Of a stretch of DNA of 57,753 bases, positions 50,056-57,753 are shown piece after piece (the first letter of the stretch is position 1; the number at the start of each line of letters is the position of its first letter). Below the pieces are notes generated by a model. The model worked only from the letters and a program-made list of their open reading frames with translations. It did no database searches and was not told the DNA's origin. Source of the DNA: Glomus cerebriforme (lineage: Eukaryota; Glomeromycota; Glomeromycetes; Glomerales; Glomeraceae); NCBI GenBank assembly GCA_003550305.1, contig QKYT01000201.1, positions 22,485-80,237 of the forward strand, written 5' to 3'. The translations under genes were made by a program, and so were the position numbers.

Positions 50056-52500
50056 TGCAAGACTCCGGACTCCTCTCATTATCTCCAGACTTTACTTTTA
50101 AAGGTAAATAAATATATATTTTTTTTATTTGATAAATGTTTACTAATATTCTTTTTGTATTTTTTTTTTAGAATCTAGGAAACTAAAGTATAACTCCAGA
50201 CTTCCATTTTGAAGGTAATAACTTCAAAATTTTTTTGTTTACTTTTTTTTTTATTAAATGAACATTTACTAATATTCTTTTTATTTTTTAGGTTTCAGAA
50301 AACTGAAGTATGACTCTGGACTTCCATTTCGAAGGTAATAATTTTAAAATTTTTTTGTTTTGTTTTTTTTATTAAATAAACGTTTACTAACATTCTTTTT
50401 ATTTCTTTAGGTTTAGAAAGCTGAAGGACTCTCGTTTTGAAGGTAATTCTTCAAAATTCTGTTTTTTTTTGTTTTTTAATAAATGTTAGCTAATATTCTT
50501 TCTTTTATAGATTCAGATCTTTAGGTATAAGACTTCAAAATAGGGTTGTAGTAAAGGAGGAGGGATATTAAAAGAAACATTACTAATGTAACATTCTTTT
50601 TTTCTTGTAGATTTAGATTTGACTTGGACTTTAAAGATTAGAATTTCAGCTTTAGGATTTAACCTGAATTTTGAAGGTTTATATTGGGAGAAATAAGTAT
50701 AGATTTTTTTTTATTAAAGAAATATTACTAATGTAATGTTTCTTTCTTTTTTGTAAAACTTTAGCTTCAGATTTGATTTGAACTTTGAAGGTTTGTATTA
50801 GAGAAGATATAATTTTTTTTTATTAAAGAAACATTATTAAAGTAACATTTTTCCTTTTTTTAGGACTTTAGCTTTAGATTTGACTTCTTGAACTTCAAAA
50901 TTAAAAGTTTGTTAAAGTTATCTACTTTGTTTATTTTAATGAAATATTTTACTAGCATTTTTTTTTTCTTTTATAGATTCTTTCAGATGGTACTTTAAAG
51001 GTATACCTTTGAATTTTATTATTATTTTTTTTAACAAAATGTTAATAACTAATATTCTATTTTTTTTTGTAAAAGTAGATTCCCAGAATTTTGAAGGTAA
51101 ATTTACTTTTATTTTTAAAGGTTTTTTTTTAATGATTATTTTTAATATTTGTTTATTTTTTGTTTTGTAAGTTCTGAAATTAAGTAATTCAGGATTTTGA
51201 TATTCTTTTTTAGGTTTTGCAACATGAATATACAAAATTTTAAAGGTAAGCTTCAAAACTTTCTTTTATTATATTTAACAAAATATTAATAACTAATATT
51301 CATTTTTTTTTCTTTATAAATTTCTTCTGATGTAAGATAAGGGAACTTCAAATACCTTTAAAAATATTTTTTTATTATTTTTTTAATGAAATATTAAACT
51401 AATGGTTTAATTTTTTTTATAGGTTTTTAGGTGTTGGTATTATGGATTTCAAAGATTAATTTTGAAAAAAAAAAAATATATATATTTTTTTTGTTTTTCT
51501 TAGCGAAACTTTTTACTAATATTTTATTAGTTTCTTTTTTTAGGTTCTAATGTTCTTCACAGCTTTTTCAAAGGTAAATAGTATCCTCAAAGATTTGTTT
51601 TTTTTTAATGAAATATCAACTAATGCTTTGCTTTTCTTTTGTAAATTTCACACGTGATATTACAAATTGAAAATATATAATACTTTCAAAAAATTTATTA
51701 TTTTTTTTTNTTTTTAACGAAATGTTACTAACTAACATTTCATTATTTTTTTTGTAGGTTCTTCCAGATGGATTATAGGATTTCAATAATATAACTTTAA
51801 AATTTTTTTAATTTCTTTTTTAACAAATGTTAATAATTAACATTTATTATTTCTTTACTTTTTTCTTTTGTATGCATGAGTATATGGGATTTCAATGAAA
51901 ATACCTTTAATTTTTTTTAGTAATATTTGTTTTTTTTCTTTGTAAGTTACGAATGTAAGTATTGCAAAATTTCAAAAGTAAATAAATACCTTTAAAATTT
52001 TTTTTTTTTTATTATTTAATATAAAACATTAATAACTGATGTTTCATTTTTTTTTTCTTTATAAGTTCAGGCAAGGATATTGAGAATTTCAAAGATAGTA
52101 TACTTTCAAAATTTTTTTTCATTTATATCTTCTTTTAGGATCTAAGTGTGAATATAAAGGAATTTCAAAGGTATTATTAAACTTTTGAAAACTATCTTTT
52201 TTTTATTGGTTTAAATGAAATGTTAACTAATGTTATTTTTTTTCTTTTAATTTTAGGGAGTGGTTATTGCAGATTTTAAAAGTATAATACCTTTAAAGAA
52301 CTTCATTTCTTTTTTTTGTAGGTTTTTGGAGTTAGTGTTGCAAATTTAAAGGTAATACTTCAAATTTCTTCTTGTTTATATTTTTTTTAATAAAACATTA
52401 ATATTTCAATTTTTTTATTTGTAGGTTTCTGGAGTATCAAGTTATATAGGAATTCGAAGGTACTAAAATTTTGAAACATTTTGTTTTTTTTTAATTATTT
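50056..52500 (+). repeat. Array of intron-like units with micro-exon cores, plus strand
   Basis: About 20 units, each ~100-120 bp. A unit reads: short core ending (C/T)(G/A)AAG or AAAG, then GTAA(T/G/A), a T-rich stretch with ATTAAATGAA-like words, then a branch-site-like TTACTAATATTC or AACTAATATTC, a T/C run and TTTAG or TGTAG, then the next core, often starting GTTT. Well-preserved cores are 50172-50214 (43 nt), 50292-50334 (43 nt) and 50411-50442 (32 nt), with 77- and 76-nt introns between. Core lengths vary (19-45 nt) and are not multiples of three, and stops occur, so no reading frame runs through. One N lies at 51710. The array decays toward 52.5 kb. Confidence 0.8.
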
Positions 52501-52712
52501 TAAATGATATTTTATTAACATTTCTTTTTTATATAAGATTTAATAGTTATTTGTTGGAATTGAACTAACTGGAATTATGTCTAAACTATTAACAATATAT
52601 AAAGAATAGGAATTTAGTTTTTTTTGTATTTAATAATATTATGTAAATTAGTTTTTAATTTGTAAATATATTTAACTGTAATTAATAAAAGGTTTTAAAA
52701 TTTATACGTCCA

Positions 52713-54532
52713 CGCGTTACAACGCATCCTTAAATCACATGATTTTAATCAAATTTGATTGGCCAAATATATTACTACAAATTTTATCCTTTATTATAAT
52801 TTACAAATAATTTTATTGGCTAATTTTTTATTTATTTTATTTATCACAATCATTTCTTTAATAACAAATTATACAAGCTTTTATTATATATATAAAATAA
52901 AGGACAGAGATGAAAACAGGAATAAAAATAAAAGTTCATGATAATAAAAGTAAAGAGAACTAGAATTAAGAAATTAAATACCATCACAAAATTAAAACAC
53001 CATTATAGCAGCAAATTAAGCACCATCACGAGATTAAAGCAGGATCTACAAAAAAAATAAATTAAAAACACTTCCCTCTCATAATTACCTTTCAAGATAA
53101 GATTTTTAAGTTTCTTACAAAATTAAAGAAAAAAAGAAACATTAGTGGATTATACTTACGTTTTTTAAAACCCATTTTAAAAACTTCCAATTCACCCAAA
53201 TCCCCAAGGCTATTCCTTAGAAGTATGTTATATCTGGTCATCCATCTGAAAAATGATCAGATCTGTTTGTACTATTAGATTGATCAGATAGTTCAACGTA
53301 TATCTGGTCAATTGTCATTTAAAGAAAAAATGCAAAAGGAACGTTAATGATGTTTCAAAGACAGAAAAAAAATAAATATCGCCTCCCAACTTATCTTTAT
53401 GATCCAAGCTGAAATTTAGGTCCAAAAAGGCTTCCTCTAAAGAAAGAATGCAAAAGGAACGTTAATGACATTCCAAAGACAGAAAAAAAATAAACACTAC
53501 CTCCTAACTTATCTTTATGATTCTCAAGTCCAGAAAAGCTTCTCCTAAAGAAAAAATGCAAAAAGGAACGTTAATGATGTTTCAAAGATAAAGAAAAAGA
53601 AAAACCCAAAAAACACAACCTCCCAACTTATTTCCATGATCCAAATCAAAATTCAAGTCCAGAAAGATGTCCCCTAAAGAAAAAATACAAAAAGGAACAT
53701 TAATAACATTCTAAAGACAAAAAAAAATCCAAAAAACCCAAAATCTCCATTCCTAACTTACCTAAGCCAAAATTCAGGTTTAGAAAGGTATTTTCTAAAG
53801 AAAAGAAGTAAAAGGAACATTATTGATATTCCAAAGATGAAAAAAAAACAAATCCTCTCCTCCTAACTTACCTTCAAGCTGAAATTCAGTTCCAGAAAAA
53901 TGTCCTTTAGAAACAAAGCAAAAGGAACGTTAGTGATATTCCAATGACAAAAAAAAAAAAAAAAAATAAACCAAACAATCTCCACTCCCAACTTACCTTT
54001 CATAGTCCAAGCTGAAATCCAGTTCAGAAAGGCACCTCCTAAAGAAAAAAAATAAAAGGAGTATTAGTAACGTTTCAAAGATAAAAAAAACTAAAAAAAA
54101 ATGAAAATCTCCTCCTAACTTACCTTCAAGTTAAAATCCAGTTCCAGAAAGGTGTCTTCTATAGAAATGAAATAAAAGGAATGTTAGTGACATTTTCTCA
54201 AGGTTGTTCTTTACAAAATTAAAAAAAAAGAAATGTTAGTGTATTATACTAATGTTTCTTTAAACCATTTTGAAAATTCTAACTTATCCAAAGTCCCCAA
54301 GGCCATTCCCTACAAAATTAAAAAAAAGAAAATATTAGTGTATTATACTAACATTCTTAATTTCAAAAAAAATCAACTCACCGATCAAAATTTCTAAGGC
54401 CATTCCTACAAAATAAAAAATGGTTCGCTATTTCTAGAAAAAAAGAAAAATACAAAATGGAAATAATATGTTTAAAAAAACCAATCAAATTTTATTTAAT
54501 CACATGATATAAGAGGGAATGCGTTACAATGC
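52713..54532. mobile_element. Putative element bounded by ~50-bp inverted repeats
   Basis: The left arm 52713-52762 contains GCGTTACAACGC, then AATCACATGAT, then TTTGATTGG. The right arm 54481-54532 contains the same three blocks in inverse order (CCAATCAAAT, AATCACATGAT, GCGTTACAATGC). The interior is the minus-strand micro-exon array and carries no visible transposase. I infer a non-autonomous DNA element; the target duplication was not identified. Confidence 0.55.
53076..54425 (-). repeat. Array of intron-like units with micro-exon cores, minus strand
   Basis: Nine or ten units of ~115-125 bp, read on the minus strand. Donors are GTAAGTT(A/G)GGAG, introns carry CACTAAC(G/A)TTCC before a pyrimidine run, and acceptors are CTTTAG, CTATAG or TAAAG. 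Four consecutive well-kept cores are 54158-54124 (35 nt), 54038-53997 (42 nt), 53904-53872 (33 nt) and 53794-53762 (33 nt), with introns of 85, 92 and 77 nt. The core consensus is near CCTTTCTGGA(A)CTGAATTT then AGCTTG and (GAxxATGA)AAG. Several units have lost the donor (GATAAGTT instead of GTAAGTT). It is better preserved than the plus-strand array and clearly related to it. Confidence 0.8.
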
Positions 54533-54589
54533 CTCCGCATAAAATTATTATTTCCTTTTTTTATTTAAATTATGAAAATTTCTAAATTT

Positions 54590-54950
54590 ACATGAAGTGT
54601 CTGGATATGAGTTACGTGATTTTTTACTATATGATAATTTATCATCCTTCATATCACAATTTCTGTTTTCATTTTTTCTATTTATTCTAGTAACTTAGAA
54701 TTTTTTCAAAGTGTGAAATCCTATTTATCACATCTTATTTGTCATGTCCCTAATTTTGGCCGAATTTCATAATACCGGCTAGAGTATCCTTTTTTAGAAT
54801 ATTATACTATGTTATACAATCCAAAAAAAGCAATTTTATTTCTCTCGAAATTAAATTTTAGGTTACATAAAATTTCCAAAAAGACAATTTTATTGCAGAT
54901 TATTTAATTCCAGCTGGAATTATGATCTCCGTATTCAGATATCCCATGTA
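54590..54950 (-). repeat. MITE family A, copy 5 (361 bp)
   Basis: Ends are TACATGAAGTGTCTGGATA and TATTCAGATATCCCATGTA, inverted relative to each other and flanked by TA. The body holds GTGAAATCCTATTTATCACA and CTAATTTTGGCC. The TA flank suits a Tc1/mariner-type origin. Confidence 0.82.
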
Positions 54951-55299
54951 TAAATAGAAATTATCTTAAATTATATACTTTTATTACAAATTTTAATAAC
55001 TATATATTTCTAAATATTTAATAATATTTTTAGTATTTTACAGTTATTTTTAATAATTATTTTTAAATATTAATTTGATTTTAGATAATTTATAATTAAA
55101 TTAGTTTTTTTAAAATAATATATAAATTATTGTAAGAAATTAAGAATAAATATAAATTAAAATAAAAAAAAAATTAAAAATAAACAACAAGTTATAAAAG
55201 ATTTAATCAAGTAAAAATAACAATAATTTTTTCTTAGTATATAGTAAGAAATAATAATAATTTTCTCAATTATATTTTAGTATGACTATTTCTATTTGT

Positions 55300-55653
55300 A
55301 CACAGGATGTCTGAACACAGGGTTATAATTCCGGCCAGAATTAAATAATCTGCAATAAAATTGCCATTTTGAAAATTTTGTGTAATCTAAAATTTAATTT
55401 TTGAGAGAAATAAGATTGCCTTTTTGGATCATATAACATAATACAATATTTCAAAAAAGGATACTCTGGCTGGCATTATGAAATCCAGCTAAAATTAGAT
55501 ATGTGATGAATAAGATGTGATGAATATGATTTCACACTTGAAAAAATTTGTTCCTAGAATAAATAGAAAAAATGAAAACAGAAGGTATAACATGGGAGGT
55601 GATAAATTATCATATAGTAAAATCATGTGATCTGTATCCAGACATCCTGTGTA
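55300..55653 (+). repeat. MITE family A, copy 6 (354 bp)
   Basis: The best-preserved copy: TACACAGGATGTCTG at the left and CAGACATCCTGTGTA at the right, perfect inverted ends with TA at both borders. It lies head-to-head with the previous copy across 350 bp of AT-rich DNA. Confidence 0.87.
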
Positions 55654-55928
55654 AACTTAAAATTTTCTTTTAGTATTATAGCAAAAAAATAAAAATTAAA
55701 AAAAATATTAATAAATAAGTAAAAATCAAATATTTTTAAAAAAAAATAGAATTGAATACCAAATTAAATATGTTATATATTATATAACAAGAATAATTAA
55801 ATAAAAATTAGAAGTCATAGTATAGAAAATTATATTAAAAATATAATAAAAAAGGATGAGATAAAAAATAACAGATATAAATTTAAAGAAATAGGCCAAA
55901 TTTATAAATATTATTTTTTTTTTTCTTG

Positions 55929-56034
55929 ACAAGTTAATCGAGTTTATTATAATTATTGAAATCCTATAGAGATTACATAATTATGAGAAGATAAATCACG
56001 AATATACCCTCTATATAAGAAAAGTATAACTTGT
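55929..56034. repeat. MITE family B, copy 2 (106 bp)
   Basis: Same length and ends (ACAAGTTA..TAACTTGT) as 20661-20766, with AATATACCCTCTATATAAG near the right end. Confidence 0.85.
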
Positions 56035-56436
56035 CGCAATTTATAAATATTATTATACATTAAAATAAAAAAATAAAATTAAAGAATTTTATTTAAATAG
56101 TTAGATAGCTCTAGTATTTTTATTATTAGTTTACTAATTTTATATAATTTACTTATAGTAATTAATTCAGATTTAAATAAATGTTTTGTAAATTATATTA
56201 GAGTATATAATCAGATTTTTGTATTAAATACAAATATTAATAATAAACTTACAAATAAGTTTATATCTTTATATTTTATATCATTGAATTGGTAATTTAA
56301 TACCAAAAGAAAATAATAAACTTGCATTTACTTGTATTTATTTTTATGATACAGATTTGGATAAATAATTTTAAATAAAACAAAAAGTTTTTTTATTTAA
56401 ATTTTAATATACTTAAAGTATTATAAAATAAGAAGG

Positions 56437-56760
56437 TAGCAACTCTCTCTGCTGATCCCTATGCCCATTTCTCTAAAGAAATTTTGGAAAGAAAAGTTGT
56501 GCTTTTTGGCTATTTTATCCTAAGAAAACAGTCTTTTAGTTTTAGAAAAAGTTGCCCTACACCACTGGAGTTAACTAAAAAGATTTAGAAAATTTAAAAT
56601 ATAGTCTCCGTCTTACCAAGTTTCTCTACAAATCAGGTTTATAATAACTTTCAGTCACCTACGTCTTTCTTTAAGTTGATACCCAAGCGGCTGTTTGGTA
56701 TTCTAAGGTACATTTTTCATGCATAAGACAGACGGGTTGAACTTGTGGCTGCTCTTGATA
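56437..56760 (+). repeat. Repeat family D, copy 3 (5' part)
   Basis: Aligns with 48830-49160 over its whole length in the same orientation and is a little more GC-rich, hence probably younger. Confidence 0.75.
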
Positions 56761-57461
56761 GATACAGGAGCGAACCTAGTGCAAAGTTTCTTTAGAAGTT
56801 AAGCAACTTTTCGCAGAGTTGATGTATGGGCTTGGCGTAGCAAGGAGAGGCTTTTCTGGCATATAAGTTTGGTGAAAAATTCCCTTTTTATAATTTTTTA
56901 ATTTTATTTTTGGTAGTAGAAAGGTGGTAAAACATCAGTTTTTCTGGACAAATACTTAACTGACGTGAAAATCTGTATTCTTTAACAGAAGGAATTTCTT
57001 TAGATCTTGCTATATATTTTTTTTTAAACTCATCATTGTTTTTAGATTTCTGGTAGGAAATAGGAAATATCTGAAAAACAATTGGTTCTCTTGTTGTAAC
57101 ACATTTATTAGATTTTAGTATCATTGTGAGGATCCCTATTTTTACCCTTAAGGTGACATTATGATTAGTTGTATTAAAAAAAATAAAAAAAAGTTAAAAA
57201 GGTGCGGAAGTCAGTGGGAACAATGTTAGGATGCATTAACGTAAGATCTTAGAGGAAAGATCAGGTTGTTTGGGTGTTATTTTTTGCAATAGGTATATCA
57301 AGAATGAAGATTCTTCGATAGAGATAAGCTGGATGGCTAAGGTCAAAAGATATATTTACTCTTTGGTATAAAGGGTAGTGATATATATTACCTAATATTA
57401 GTTTTATAAGAGGTTCTACCCCTCGCCTTAAGTAAGATTTTTTCAACCAATAATATTTAAA
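56761..57461. other. Repeat-derived DNA with two short open frames
   Basis: Minus-strand open frames at 57124-56888 (78 codons) and 57446-57261 (61 codons) have fairly ordinary composition (VTTREPIVFQIFPISYQKS; YLRRGVEPLIKLILGNIY). No splice pattern or family is recognisable; they may be remnants of the element that carries repeat D. Confidence 0.35.
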
Positions 57462-57753
57462 TACAGTCGTCCCCCCATATAATCACCTCCTTTATAGTCA
57501 CAATTCCCTTTAATCACATCATTTGTCAGTCCCGATCTTATTATATATAAAAAATCCTCCTTTATAGTCACAAATGCACTATAATCACTATCACACCAAA
57601 TTGCTATCCCAATTAAATAGTAATCATATAAAAAATTCCTTCTTTATAATCACCAGCTAATTATATTAGTATAATACGAACTTATAAAAAATACCTTAAA
57701 TCAAGTAATTAGAGCTCCGAACGATTCCAATTTCAGTTCTTTTCTGATTGGTC
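57462..57753 (+). mobile_element. Left end of a DNA transposon cut by the window edge
   Basis: TACAGTCGTCCCCCCATATA starts an abrupt change in composition. Subterminal words CCTCCTTTATAGTCACAA (57486 and 57559) and CCTTCTTTATAATCACCA (57639) are repeated. This resembles pogo/Tc1-type ends; the rest is outside the window. Confidence 0.6.

Noticed and set aside
50936..51256. A 106-codon minus-strand open frame inside the plus-strand array
   Set aside because: It is Lys/Ile/Asn-rich, runs across several repeat units against the splice-signal strand, and has no family match; an AT-rich by-product.
50056..54425. CRISPR array
   Set aside because: Spacing is superficially regular, but units are degenerate along their whole length, lack a conserved short repeat with unique spacers, and the genome is eukaryotic.

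Overview
The window looks like nuclear DNA of a filamentous fungus, most probably an arbuscular mycorrhizal fungus close to Rhizophagus (Glomeromycotina). This is inferred from composition and gene style, not from a database hit. The DNA is extremely AT-rich, introns are short (about 60-100 nt) with GTAAGT-type donors and CTAAC/CTAAT branch sites, there is a BTB-TLDc protein of the kind expanded in these fungi, and small inverted-repeat transposons are dense. Two runs of N (16595-17034 and 28717-29391) and one single N (51710) are assembly gaps.

Layout. 1-2994 is gene-free. 2995-6442 holds two minus-strand genes: a PB1-domain protein and a BTB-BACK-TLDc protein. 8890-10876 holds a plus-strand five-exon gene for an S/T-P-rich protein. 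10877-22993 is transposon territory with MITEs, tandem repeats and a decayed multi-exon pseudogene. 22994-31948 is the gene-dense core: an unrecognised acidic protein; a divergent pair of membrane-protein genes sharing a 244-bp upstream region; a hexokinase interrupted by a sequence gap; tRNA-Arg(CCU); and a class I methyltransferase. 32-35 kb is mostly intergenic with a strong hairpin and a telomere-like patch. 35681-39265 holds two tandem paralogues of a small unrecognised family marked by a CxxCKES motif. 41991-45700 is a nine-exon gene for a large secreted-then-membrane protein. From 45.7 kb to the end no intact gene is visible; the DNA is repeats.

The most unusual region is 50.06-54.43 kb. 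Two arrays of intron-like units face each other, one on each strand. Each unit has a 20-45 nt micro-exon-like core flanked by a 3' splice-site-like sequence (branch motif, pyrimidine run, AG) and a GTAA(G) donor, repeated about every 100-125 bp. The minus-strand array lies inside a pair of about 50-bp inverted repeats. The cores do not keep one reading frame, so these are not ordinary repetitive coding exons. They could be a decayed or noncoding micro-exon gene, or a transposon whose body is made of intron-like repeats.

Exon structures were built by hand from splice signals and frame continuity. All coding genes close in frame, but no transcript data were available.
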